Shown: in pieces, positions 9,281 through 17,765 of the stretch
Layout: every line of letters starts with the position of its first letter
How positions within the stretch are numbered: position 1 is the stretch's first letter
Assembly: GCA_964556665.1 (NCBI GenBank)
Contig: CAZKXU010000006.1
Span: 1-61,618, forward strand
Length of the DNA stretch: 61,618 nt
Source of the DNA: CAZKXU01 sp964556665
GTDB lineage: Bacteria; Bdellovibrionota_C; UBA2361; CAZKXU01
Direction of reading: 5' to 3'
Translations under genes and position numbers: made by a program
Notes under the pieces: generated by a model
Database searches by the model: none
Seen by the model: only the letters and a program-made list of their open reading frames with translations
Told to the model about the DNA's origin: nothing

Positions 9281-9487
9281 AGCCGTGGTTCTTTGAATGT
9301 TACAGGCTCTTCTACCCGGCTAAGCCTAGAGCTAGAGTTCATTACCAAGGGTAATCCACTCTAAGGAGTGTTCACCATGTTACCATCAGAGCGTCTCAGT
9401 GGCAGCGCTATAGATAGCATAGTAAATAAAAACATCACATTTACTTGCCATTTGGGCGTGTCATCCATTTGGGAAAAGCCAGTTTCC

Positions 9488-11122
9488 TTAGGTCGAATGG
9501 CTCTGCAGAGCCAGATCTGTATAATAAGACGCAATTCCTAAGTAAACTGCAATAAAGGTTGCGATGGCGGGTATCTGAAATGGAAAGTCAAAAAAGCTTC
9601 CAAATAGAAATCCTGTAATTCCTGAAAGAAGTCCTATCAGGATGTATTTTCGCGGAGCTGGGATTACTTTTATGGCTCTTAAAGAATAACGAAAAAATAG
9701 AAATACTAATGCGAGAAGCGGTAATACACCTACTAGACCGACCTCTGCAATGATCTGCAACGGATCGGAGTGTAAATAGACAGGGTTAATTCCTGAAATC
9801 TCAGTTGACATGTAGCTCGGAAAGGCTGCAGCCCAGCCGCCTATGCCTACTCCAAAGAGCGGATGTGCGGCGATCATCTTAAATGTATCTGCATAAAGAA
9901 CTGCTCGAATATCATCCGTAGTATACAAAAGGCCGTATTCAATACGAGCACCAACAAGCTCAGCACCTTTTTGATTGAGGAAAAGATAGAAAATAAATAA
10001 CGCGAAAAGAAAGGCGAGTGGTCTTATGAATCTCGCTGCAAGTGTGAAAAACCGCTCAATGTTGAATGTCCTATTCCGTTCCCGATTTCTAGAATGTTTG
10101 CGGCTACGAGGAACGGCATTGATATTAAGATCTAACTCCGAACTCGCCTGCGTAGTTTTCGGCTTGCTAAGATAACTTAGGAAAACAAAGGTGAGCATTC
10201 CAATACTGGTAGCTAGCCAGGTGCCGCGAGACAGAGTCGCCGCTATGGTTAGTAAAATAAGTAGAGCCACTACAGCAAATATCCCTGCTCGAATTAGACT
10301 TAGATGCAAGGTCACGTTGGAGATAATAGTGGTCCAAGCGCGCCTTCTCCTCTTATTTCCTATATCCAAACTTGTTCGCTTTAAACCATCAGTGCTGGCG
10401 AGAAATCGCCCCAAAGTAAGGAATAATGCAGGTACGAGAAAGTAGCCTAAATGATTGGGGTTAACAAACGGCCAACGCGCACGCTCCGATATAAAAACAG
10501 AGTCAGGCTCGAACATCCAAAACAGCTTGCCGTTATCGTAGAACCAGTGGCTTAAAGCTACGAAGCAGATGAGTGAGGTGATAAAGATTGTAAGACTGAT
10601 AAGGCTAATAGAATTGTTGCGTAATGATGCGCAATAAACCCGTGTCAGAGCAAATACTGCGAAGAACATTAATAATGATCTCAGCGCCGGAAGTAATGTA
10701 TCAAAATTGATGATCTTAGTATGACTACCTAATATCGGATGAGCTGAAGAGATTAGAGAAAACACTATAATTTGCAGAATCAGATAGCCAAGAAAAAGGA
10801 GTGCGCAGCTTTTTACTCCTGCTAATAATTTCGCTTTATTATCAAATATGTTGCCTAGAGCAGGAGCCGCAAAAATAAAGAGCATTAAAATTAAAGAGAA
10901 TGTAAGAATTTGGGCTGTAAGATAAACTCTTTGATGAACTGCGCCAAAGAGAATAGGCATGCTGAGCAATGTAAGCACGCCGCAGCTTTGAATCAATCGT
11001 GATAGCCAGTTAGGCAGCAAAGGCTTTTCGGGCAGTCTTGCATTTTTAATTCTCCAAGGAGCAGCATCCTGCTCTAAGACTAACTGTTCATATGCAACTT
11101 CATTTCTATCTGCTAAATTCAT
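9488..11122 (-). CDS. O-antigen ligase / polymerase family membrane protein (Wzy_C)
   Basis: A 544-aa integral membrane protein with roughly a dozen hydrophobic segments. The C-terminal periplasmic loop has the family marks of WaaL/Wzy proteins: HPLFGVGIGGWAAAFP and then YLHSDPLQIIAEVGLVGVLP, with the conserved histidine and the AE.G.. pattern. Such proteins join or polymerise O-antigen on the lipid A core at the inner membrane. A long basic linker around residues 320-345 (RSRKHSRNRERNR) splits the membrane domain. The start overlaps the end of coaE by 4 nt (ATGA), showing translational coupling. Whether it is ligase or polymerase cannot be settled from sequence. Confidence 0.8.
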   Translation of the reverse strand: MNLADRNEVAYEQLVLEQDAAPWRIKNARLPEKPLLPNWLSRLIQSCGVLTLLSMPILFGAVHQRVYLTAQILTFSLILMLFIFAAPALGNIFDNKAKLLAGVKSCALLFLGYLILQIIVFSLISSAHPILGSHTKIINFDTLLPALRSLLMFFAVFALTRVYCASLRNNSISLISLTIFITSLICFVALSHWFYDNGKLFWMFEPDSVFISERARWPFVNPNHLGYFLVPALFLTLGRFLASTDGLKRTSLDIGNKRRRRAWTTIISNVTLHLSLIRAGIFAVVALLILLTIAATLSRGTWLATSIGMLTFVFLSYLSKPKTTQASSELDLNINAVPRSRKHSRNRERNRTFNIERFFTLAARFIRPLAFLFALFIFYLFLNQKGAELVGARIEYGLLYTTDDIRAVLYADTFKMIAAHPLFGVGIGGWAAAFPSYMSTEISGINPVYLHSDPLQIIAEVGLVGVLPLLALVFLFFRYSLRAIKVIPAPRKYILIGLLSGITGFLFGSFFDFPFQIPAIATFIAVYLGIASYYTDLALQSHST

Positions 11123-11736
11123 AAAGCTCCTTCGGCAAGTGTTTTGTGTAAAGTCATAGTTCTTTTGCGCAATGTATCGAGATCTGAGTCATTTTGAATC
11201 AAATAATCAGCAAGCTTCTCCTTCTGCGATGAGGGCAGTTGTGACCTTATTCGCCTTAACGCATCCTCCTTATCGCAACCATCCCGTTTAACGATGCGAT
11301 CAACTAATACCTCTTCTGTTGCTGAAACAACCACTGTTTTTTCGATCTCAGGAAACTTATGTCTAGCTTCGAACAGAAGAGGTACCACATACACGATAAT
11401 CGAATCTGCTTGACTGGATTTATACTCAGCAAGTCTTTTTTTGAAGAGGGAATTGATGAGGGGATGTAGGATTGATTCAACATGCTCCTTTGCAGCAGTA
11501 TCAGAAAAAATGAGACTCCCCAACTTCTTTCTATTAAGTGCTCCGTCTTGATTTATAATAGAGTCTCCAAATTTAGACTGTAGAGACTTTAATGCATTGC
11601 TCCCTGGAGCTACAACCTCTCTTGCCAGCTCATCCGCATCAATAATTTTACAGCCTAAACTCTGTAGAATTTTTGCGACCTCACTTTTACCTGAGCCGAT
11701 TGAGCCTGTAAGTCCTACAACCAAATGCCCTTTCAT
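11119..11736 (-). CDS. coaE: Dephospho-CoA kinase
   Basis: CoaE phosphorylates the ribose 3'-hydroxyl of dephospho-CoA, the last step of coenzyme A synthesis. At 205 aa it has the usual length. The P-loop GLTGSIGSGKSEV begins at residue 8, DADELAREVV follows near 35, and the lid segment VVSATEEVLVDRIVKRDG lies near 137. It is the first gene of a two-gene minus-strand unit with the O-antigen ligase gene, and is divergent from the SCP2-like gene with about 31 nt between the starts. Confidence 0.95.
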   Translation of the reverse strand: MKGHLVVGLTGSIGSGKSEVAKILQSLGCKIIDADELAREVVAPGSNALKSLQSKFGDSIINQDGALNRKKLGSLIFSDTAAKEHVESILHPLINSLFKKRLAEYKSSQADSIIVYVVPLLFEARHKFPEIEKTVVVSATEEVLVDRIVKRDGCDKEDALRRIRSQLPSSQKEKLADYLIQNDSDLDTLRKRTMTLHKTLAEGAL

Positions 11737-11767
11737 AGTAGTACCAACCTATGATACTACTATTCAT

Positions 11768-12202
11768 ATGGCAAATGAAGAAGATTCAAAAGAGCGAAGT
11801 AAGCCAGCAGTACGCGCAGAAGAGACGCGTGACGGTGGAAATAGTGGAGATGCTTTTAAGTCAGATCTTGATCGTCTCTTTAGCGACGTTAAGAAACGAG
11901 CGCAAGCAGCTAACCCTCGTCTTAGAACACAGCTAGCTGGCTCAATCCTTTTGGAGCTGACGGAGGATCAGAGTCGGTATTATATTGATGGTACAGAAGC
12001 GGCTCCAGCAATTGTACCACACTCCCCGGAGAAAGTCGCAGATTGTACAATCGCAATCTCTAAGAGGAATCTTTTTAAGGTTGCTGATGGTGAGCTTAAT
12101 CCGCAGATAGCAATGTTATCAGATAAAGTTAAGGTAAGTGGTAAGCTTGGACTAGCTGTTTATTTTTTCAATCTATTAGACCCGCGTAGAGATGACTATT
12201 GA
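11768..12202 (+). CDS. SCP2 sterol-carrier-like domain protein
   Basis: 144 aa counted from the ATG at 11768. A longer frame exists upstream but would overlap coaE on the other strand. After a charged N-terminal stretch of about 35 residues, the segment LAGSILLELTEDQSRYYIDG, then DCTIAISKRNLFKVADGELNPQIAMLSDKVKVSGKLGLA in outline, follows the SCP2 lipid-binding fold with its KVKVSGD/K-like signature. It probably binds a hydrophobic ligand; the ligand is unknown. Its stop overlaps the convergent histidine-kinase gene by 7 nt. Confidence 0.7.
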   Translation: MANEEDSKERSKPAVRAEETRDGGNSGDAFKSDLDRLFSDVKKRAQAANPRLRTQLAGSILLELTEDQSRYYIDGTEAAPAIVPHSPEKVADCTIAISKRNLFKVADGELNPQIAMLSDKVKVSGKLGLAVYFFNLLDPRRDDY

Positions 12203-13203
12203 AGCTCGCGTGGCAGTAGTACCTCAAATATAGTCCCGTTAATCTTATCACTTCTAACCTCGACTTTACCGCCGAGTCCGTCAACTATAAGCTTAACAAT
12301 ATATAGCCCAAGACCGCTGCCGACTGTGCCGCTGCTGGTTGCGGCGCGTCGGTATCTTTCAAAAAGATGTGGTAGATCCTCAGCATCAATGACAACACCT
12401 GTATTTGTTATCGAGAGGATGGCGTTTGATCTATCTTTTTCATGAACACCGGTATGGATCAGTATTCTCTCAGATTTAGGAGTATATTTTAGTGCATTGC
12501 TAAAAAGGTTAGAGATTATACGCTCCAGATGAACCTTCTCGATCCGCAATCTAAGCTTCTCTTTACTAGGCTCAAATGCTAAAAGTGGATTGAACGGATC
12601 TTCGCGCCAAGTTGAGTCAATCACCGACCTGATAGTCTCATTTAGTTCGACGATTGTAGAGCTCTTTGGCAGGCCACGTAGGTCTAAATTTGTAAGGTGT
12701 TGATAGTTTCTTACTAGATCTACTGCTCTGGCAGCGGTGCCACGAATACGGGCGACCACATCGCGCTGCGCGGCATTGAATCCTGCACCTAGGGCGGTGT
12801 CTAGTAGAGTGTCTGCATATCCAAAGATTGCGCCTAATGGATTTTTAATGTCATGCGCTACTGTTGCCAGGAGCTCCTCTTTCTCCTCATAGGAAGTGGC
12901 ATACGAGTCAGAAAAGCTAAAGGCCAAGAGCTGCTCGTCGCTATCCGGATCTCCGCTGCTCATATCTATCGGAACGACCGAGAGGCGCTTTCCCTGTAGC
13001 TTTCCGTAATCTAAGGAGATATCGAAAACCGTAAGTGCGGGATTAAGCCTAACCTCATTAAGCTTATTTTGCAGCTGTTGAGGCAGACACTCCTTTATGT
13101 CAAAATATTCAGCTGCCGCCTGATTTGCCCAAAGTATCTCTTTGCCCTTGATAAGCATAAGAGGATTTCTGCTATCAGATAAGGTATTAGTAATTTTTTC
13201 CAT
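12196..13203 (-). CDS. Sensor histidine kinase with N-terminal PAS-like domain
   Basis: 335 aa, no membrane segment. Residues 1-100 look like a small PAS domain. The dimerisation box holds the phospho-acceptor H117 in TVAHDIKNPLGAI. The ATP-binding domain shows an N-box (NLFSNALKYTP), a G1 box of form NTGVVID in place of the commoner DxGxG, the F-box region LPHLFERYRR and the G2 box GSGLGLYIVK. No response regulator is next to it, so it is an orphan whose partner is elsewhere. Signal unknown. Confidence 0.88.
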   Translation of the reverse strand: MEKITNTLSDSRNPLMLIKGKEILWANQAAAEYFDIKECLPQQLQNKLNEVRLNPALTVFDISLDYGKLQGKRLSVVPIDMSSGDPDSDEQLLAFSFSDSYATSYEEKEELLATVAHDIKNPLGAIFGYADTLLDTALGAGFNAAQRDVVARIRGTAARAVDLVRNYQHLTNLDLRGLPKSSTIVELNETIRSVIDSTWREDPFNPLLAFEPSKEKLRLRIEKVHLERIISNLFSNALKYTPKSERILIHTGVHEKDRSNAILSITNTGVVIDAEDLPHLFERYRRAATSSGTVGSGLGLYIVKLIVDGLGGKVEVRSDKINGTIFEVLLPRELQ

Positions 13204-13228
13204 CTATTGCATCTTAAATTCGACCTAC

Positions 13229-13234
13229 TATTAT
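13229..13234 (+). promoter_or_regulatory. -10-like element of the aminotransferase gene
   Basis: TATTAT ends 7 nt before the ATG at 13242, again too close for a leader with a ribosome site. One of several such cases in the window. Confidence 0.35.
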
Positions 13235-13241
13235 TACAATC

Positions 13242-14453
13242 ATGGAATTTAATAGCCTTTCATGGCTCAATAACAACTCTCTGGAAGCTCTTAACCGGTT
13301 TAGAGGGAAGGATTTCACTGCTGACGAGAGTCTTCTCGATCTCTCAATGATTAATCCTGATATCCCACCGCCAAGGCTTGCGCTCGACAAGCTGACTGAG
13401 GCATCTCTAAATCCAACTAATCATCGTTACTCAAGCTCACGCGGCATTCGAAAACTTAGAGATGCATTTGCACAGAAGTACAGTAGCGCTTTTGCGGTAA
13501 CACTGGATTCGGAAGAGGAGGTTCTAGTTACTCTTGGATGTAAGGATGCGTTTCGTTCAGCCTTAAAGATCTTTGCTCTGCATGGATTCTCTGCACTGCT
13601 TTTCACTCCGACCTATCCGGCCCATCTCTCGGCTGTCTTGCTCAATGGAATGAAACATAGTTTTTGTTCCTTCATTCGACCTAAAGAGGTTGGCAGTAAA
13701 GAGTTACGCCGTCCTAGCGAACCGGACTTTGAAGAGATAGAAAGAAAAATAAAAGAGCTTGGGCCATCTGTTATTATCTTAAACTTCCCCTCAAATCCAA
13801 CAGGAGAGTTACCTCCTCAAGGTTTTTATCGAAAATTATTAGAGGTTGCCTCCCGTAACGGCAGTTTTATTCTTAATGACTTTACTTACGGTGAGATGGG
13901 ATTTAAAGAGCAACCCGAAAGCTTACTCTCTTTATTTGATAACCCCGAGCTTCCATTGGCAGAGGTCTATAGTCTTTCTAAGGCCTACTCTGTACCTGGC
14001 TGGAGAGTAGGAGCGCTGCTCGGCAACAGAAAATTAGTTAGGACCGTAACTAAACTTAAATCACACCAGGATTACGGAGTATTTCTAGGAACACAGATAG
14101 CAGCTACTGCGCTCTTAAATGGAAAGTATGAGCGCTCTATAGTCAACACCTATCAACGTCGCATAAATTGCCTTAGTGTTGGCCTGCGTGACTTAGGATG
14201 GGCAATGGTTGAGCCGGCAGCTGGTGCTTCTTTATGGGCAAAGTTCCCGGAACGATATTTTAAATTAGGTTCGGTTGGTTTTGCAAAGAAGCTCATAGAG
14301 GAGGTGCATATTGCAGCGTTGCCAGGTATAGTATTCGGTAAAGACTTTGATCAATATATTAGATTTGCACTCGTAGTAGATGAGCGTTCTATACATGAGG
14401 TGCTTACGCGACTTGGAAGGTTAGCAGATGAAAATAGCAAAAGTAACTCGTAG
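13242..14453 (+). CDS. Class I/II pyridoxal-phosphate aminotransferase
   Basis: 403 aa, of the aspartate-aminotransferase fold. The PLP-binding lysine is K247 in YSLSKAYSVPGWRVG. The substrate-side segments NHRYSSSRGIRKLRDAF, ILNFPSNPTGELPP and NDFTYGEMGF are all typical of the subgroup that includes aspartate/alanine and LL-diaminopimelate aminotransferases. The donor and acceptor cannot be told from sequence. Its end overlaps upstream coding possibilities of the TPR gene, which restarts at 14470. Confidence 0.88.
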   Translation: MEFNSLSWLNNNSLEALNRFRGKDFTADESLLDLSMINPDIPPPRLALDKLTEASLNPTNHRYSSSRGIRKLRDAFAQKYSSAFAVTLDSEEEVLVTLGCKDAFRSALKIFALHGFSALLFTPTYPAHLSAVLLNGMKHSFCSFIRPKEVGSKELRRPSEPDFEEIERKIKELGPSVIILNFPSNPTGELPPQGFYRKLLEVASRNGSFILNDFTYGEMGFKEQPESLLSLFDNPELPLAEVYSLSKAYSVPGWRVGALLGNRKLVRTVTKLKSHQDYGVFLGTQIAATALLNGKYERSIVNTYQRRINCLSVGLRDLGWAMVEPAAGASLWAKFPERYFKLGSVGFAKKLIEEVHIAALPGIVFGKDFDQYIRFALVVDERSIHEVLTRLGRLADENSKSNS

Positions 14454-14469
14454 TGAGGTAGGGGGATAT

Positions 14470-15612
14470 ATGACGGAAAAATCGATTCTTTACAAGGCAG
14501 CACTATTCAATATTTTATTATTTATACCTACATTTTCAGCACTTGCCGATTGCAGTGAAGCTGCAAAGCTTGTTAGGCAGGGGATAGCATTGGGTGACGG
14601 GTCTAAGCAGGAGGAGCAGTTCTATAGAGATGCTATAACTAGTTGTTCTTCTATTCCTGAGGCGCATTACAACTTAGGGTTAGTGCTGCTTAAGCAGAAG
14701 CAAAATGAGGAGTCCCTTAAGAGTCTTCAGGCTGCCACGGCTATCCGTGATGATGCGCGCTTCCGTATCGCTGCTGGCAATCTTCTGCTTGAACAAGACA
14801 AACCTGATCTCGCAAAAATAGAATACGAAAAAGCGCTTGAGTTAGATCCGAAAAATGTGTCAGCGCTGCAAGGTTTAAGTGTTATTTATGAAAGAAGCGG
14901 TGCCTTTGATAAAGCACTTGAATATCTAAATAAAGCCTCTGCGCTTGAGAGTAAAAATTCGATCACATTATTTAATCAGGCGGTTGTATATGAGAAGAGT
15001 AACCGTCTTGAGGCGGCGGTTTCGTCATATGAGAAGGTGCTTGAGATCGATTCAAAACATTTTCAGGCGGCGCTACATCTTGGACTTTGTTATCAGAATC
15101 TTGGACGAGTCGAGGAAAGTATCAAGGCATTGATGCAGGCTCAGCAGATTAACCCGCAAAGTGTCGAAGTCTATCGCGCGCTTGGGGTCTCGTATGAGAA
15201 GATCGAAGACTATGATCGAGCTGAGGACTCTCTGCGTAAGGCCTTGGCCGTTGACCCGGGAGATCTCTTAAGCAAGACAAATCTAGGAATAGTACTTGTG
15301 AACAAGAAGCAGGAGAGCTTAGCCCTGCCATATCTAGAAGATGTCATTAGATCAGATTCTTCAAACACTAAAGCCCTGACAGCCTTAGGCTGGGCAGCTA
15401 TGGAGCTAGGAAAATATGAGAAGGCGGAGGAGACCTTGAAGAAGGCACTCGAGATCGACGCAACGAATGCACTTGCGCATAATAATTTAGGAGTGCTCTA
15501 TCAGCGTACGCAGAGAACAGAGGAGGCTAAGAAAGAGTTCAAATCAGCTTTGCGTCTAGATCCGGAGCTAGAAGCCGCAAAGCAGAACGTACAGCAATTC
15601 GTAGGAAACTAA
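14470..15612 (+). CDS. Exported tetratricopeptide-repeat protein
   Basis: 380 aa from the ATG at 14470. This start is chosen because GGTAGGGGG precedes it and a clean signal peptide follows (residues 1-26, hydrophobic core ALFNILLFIPTFSALA, then DCSEA). A start at 14428 would hide the signal. The rest is about ten consecutive 34-residue TPR units (for example AKIEYEKALELDPKNVSALQ and AKKEFKSALRLDPE), a protein-binding scaffold, probably periplasmic. The partner is unknown. Confidence 0.85.
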   Translation: MTEKSILYKAALFNILLFIPTFSALADCSEAAKLVRQGIALGDGSKQEEQFYRDAITSCSSIPEAHYNLGLVLLKQKQNEESLKSLQAATAIRDDARFRIAAGNLLLEQDKPDLAKIEYEKALELDPKNVSALQGLSVIYERSGAFDKALEYLNKASALESKNSITLFNQAVVYEKSNRLEAAVSSYEKVLEIDSKHFQAALHLGLCYQNLGRVEESIKALMQAQQINPQSVEVYRALGVSYEKIEDYDRAEDSLRKALAVDPGDLLSKTNLGIVLVNKKQESLALPYLEDVIRSDSSNTKALTALGWAAMELGKYEKAEETLKKALEIDATNALAHNNLGVLYQRTQRTEEAKKEFKSALRLDPELEAAKQNVQQFVGN

Positions 15613-15990
15613 ACTATTGAAATTCCCCGTGTTTATTTGAAAATATTTGGTAACCGTAACCGTTTACTGGGGGACACCAAGTTTAGTAAAGGCGCCTTTC
15701 TTGGTAAACAAATTTAGAAACCTAAGAATCAAACAGGTAATTAAGATTTGGCTCTTCACGGAAGTAAGTGGGTAAAAAGTAGTCAAAAAAGTCTTTTTAC
15801 CCACTCGAAGGAGAGATGACCCTAATATTTTTTCCAGCAAAATCGCGGCCTTAAAAAAAAGATAACGGCTCACTCTGGACTATTAAAACATTTGGGATAG
15901 CGTGATTCTTAATTGCTAGGTAGCATAGGCTGAGTAGTAAGGTTTTATCTGTTTTACTCTTAAAGATTTTATTGATCCAAGGAGGCAGGT
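15613..15990. other. Gene-free stretch with one strong hairpin
   Basis: AT-rich spacer between the TPR and methyltransferase genes. It contains a perfect 12-bp inverted repeat, GTGGGTAAAAAG (15768-15779) against CTTTTTACCCAC (15793-15804), with a 13-nt loop. It may end transcription of the TPR gene. A 69-codon minus-strand frame here has a GTG start without a ribosome site and is not credible. Nothing else is seen. Confidence 0.6.
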
Positions 15991-17154
15991 TTGGCGCGTC
16001 CAGCATTAAGATTAGTTGAAAGTACTCCCCATTATAGTAAGGAAGCTGAGCTTTTTGTATCTAATTCGGAAGAGAGTCACTCTTTGCATCAAGCTATCTC
16101 TTTCCCGGGTACATACCGTTCAGAGATATCTAATCACTTTATAAAAAAATACAGTAAGCCAGGGGATCGGGTACTCGATCCGTTCTGTGGAGCGGGCACC
16201 TCTATGCTAGAGGCTGTGCTGCTTGGGCGTGTCGCCTTGGCATCAGATATGAATCCTTTAGCAGTTAGAATTACGACTGCTAAGATCTTCCCGGCGGACC
16301 TAACAGAGGTGACTCTTAGGCTGCAGCAGCTCTCACTTAGAAGGCCAATCGATGCTAAGCTTTATCGAGGTTTTGAGCAGTTCTATGATCTTGATACTTT
16401 TCGCGAGCTCGTTAATTTACGATTAGCGCTTAATCAAAATTACGATCGAGTAGCACGTTTTGTAGAGCTTGTGACACTCTCCCTGTTGCACGGACATACC
16501 TCCGGATACTTTTCTGTTTATACATTTCCTCAAATCGCTCTTTCGGTAGCTGAGCAGCGGCAATTAAATGATCGCAGAGCTCAGACTCCGGATTATAGAG
16601 CGGTCGCACCGCGTATTATCCGCAAGACAGCTGCTATTCTGAGGGATGGACTCCCGTCCATTATTCGACAGCTGCAGTCAAAGGGCAGGATATTTGAATC
16701 TGACCCACGCGATCTAGGTTCGATTCCAGCAGGCTCTGTTAATCTTGTCGTAACCAAGCCGCCTTATCCATTTAGCCAGCTAGCGGAGGAGCTGTGGCTT
16801 AAGAATTGGTTCGCAGGGATAGGTGAGAATTCTCATGTTCGTGCGGCTCAAAGCTTCGATAGTATAGAGCAATGGCGGGAGTACATGAACGAAACGCTCT
16901 TGGAGCTAGCACGGGTCGTAGCCCCCGGAGGTCGAGCTTGTTTCCAGCTTAAAGAGGTTCGTGGTTCTGGGCAGACTCATTACTTGGATAGGGAGATTGT
17001 AGAGATAGTAACGCAGGGCCTCTCGGCTTATTGGGATGCTGAGTGCACTCTTATTAATACCGAAAAAATGCCAGCCTTAAAAGAATGTGAGGGGCAGCGC
17101 GACCAGAGGAAGGTTGCTGAGCGTATCCGTATTTTAGTGCTAAGACGCAGGTAG
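15991..17154 (+). CDS. Orphan DNA methyltransferase (N6/N4 type)
   Basis: 387 aa. The SAM-binding motif I is VLDPFCGAGT near residues 62-71, with SDMNPLAV just after. The catalytic motif IV is read as NLVVTKPPYPF near 249-259, where this family normally has TSPPY. The order I before IV with a helical insert between suggests alpha-like topology. The TTG start at 15991 is set by AAGGAGG five bases upstream. No restriction endonuclease gene is adjacent, so it is an orphan enzyme, or a relative that methylates another substrate. Sequence target unknown. Confidence 0.75.
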   Translation: MARPALRLVESTPHYSKEAELFVSNSEESHSLHQAISFPGTYRSEISNHFIKKYSKPGDRVLDPFCGAGTSMLEAVLLGRVALASDMNPLAVRITTAKIFPADLTEVTLRLQQLSLRRPIDAKLYRGFEQFYDLDTFRELVNLRLALNQNYDRVARFVELVTLSLLHGHTSGYFSVYTFPQIALSVAEQRQLNDRRAQTPDYRAVAPRIIRKTAAILRDGLPSIIRQLQSKGRIFESDPRDLGSIPAGSVNLVVTKPPYPFSQLAEELWLKNWFAGIGENSHVRAAQSFDSIEQWREYMNETLLELARVVAPGGRACFQLKEVRGSGQTHYLDREIVEIVTQGLSAYWDAECTLINTEKMPALKECEGQRDQRKVAERIRILVLRRR

Positions 17155-17204
17155 TGCCGAAAACTAAGTGTCAAAAGCTTTAGACTCATGCTACTTTACC
17201 AGGC

Positions 17205-17753
17205 ATGAATGGAGATAAGGTAAAAAAGTTTATGCAATTAGCCGGGCAACCGCTTGGCAATGCCAATTCAGATTCGCCTCAGCTACGTAGTCTAGGGGCT
17301 CAACTTCTTCTATCTGAGGTGCTGGAATATATTATTCATGGACTCGGAGTGACACCTGAGATCGGGGGAGTTAGGATAGTAGAGCCGGAGAAGGTGCATT
17401 ATCATCCAGATGCTCCGACTGACCGGTTAGAGATGTTGGATGGGTTATCGGATGTGGCCTATACGATGTACTGGAATATGCACGCTTTTGGCCTGCGCTT
17501 GGAGGAGGCCTTCGAACTTGTCTCTGATAATAATTTAGAAAAGTTTGTAAAACTCAAGCAGGGGAGTTTTGCAGCAGGGCCGATCGAGGCGCAACGCTGG
17601 CATTGCGAGCGCTCGGTTACTTGGCCAGCTGAAGTAGTTGAAGTGATATGCGTTGACGTTGCAGGTGAGCTTTATGCCGTGGGAAAGGATAAGAGCGGTA
17701 AGGTAAGAAAGCCATCTTCTTATGCAGCAGTTAAATTGGAGTCTTTAATCTAA
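17205..17753 (+). CDS. MazG-like / PRA-PH superfamily pyrophosphohydrolase-like protein
   Basis: 182 aa. LLLSEVLEYIIHG followed by EMLDGLSDVAYTMYWNMHAF and then LRLEEAFELVSDNNLEKF resembles the all-alpha NTP-pyrophosphatase core, where Glu/Asp residues bind Mg (E-x-x-E ... E-x-x-D). Here the acidic set is E, E, D and D with some replacement. It would hydrolyse a nucleotide to the monophosphate plus PPi, but the substrate is unknown. A C-terminal extension of about 60 residues is not recognised. It ends 12 nt before gnd, so the two may be co-transcribed. Confidence 0.6.
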   Translation: MNGDKVKKFMQLAGQPLGNANSDSPQLRSLGAQLLLSEVLEYIIHGLGVTPEIGGVRIVEPEKVHYHPDAPTDRLEMLDGLSDVAYTMYWNMHAFGLRLEEAFELVSDNNLEKFVKLKQGSFAAGPIEAQRWHCERSVTWPAEVVEVICVDVAGELYAVGKDKSGKVRKPSSYAAVKLESLI

Positions 17754-17765
17754 GGGAATATTATT

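Noticed and set aside
15664..15873. A 69-codon minus-strand frame
   Set aside because: GTG start without a ribosome site, spans the hairpin at 15768, and shows no motif.
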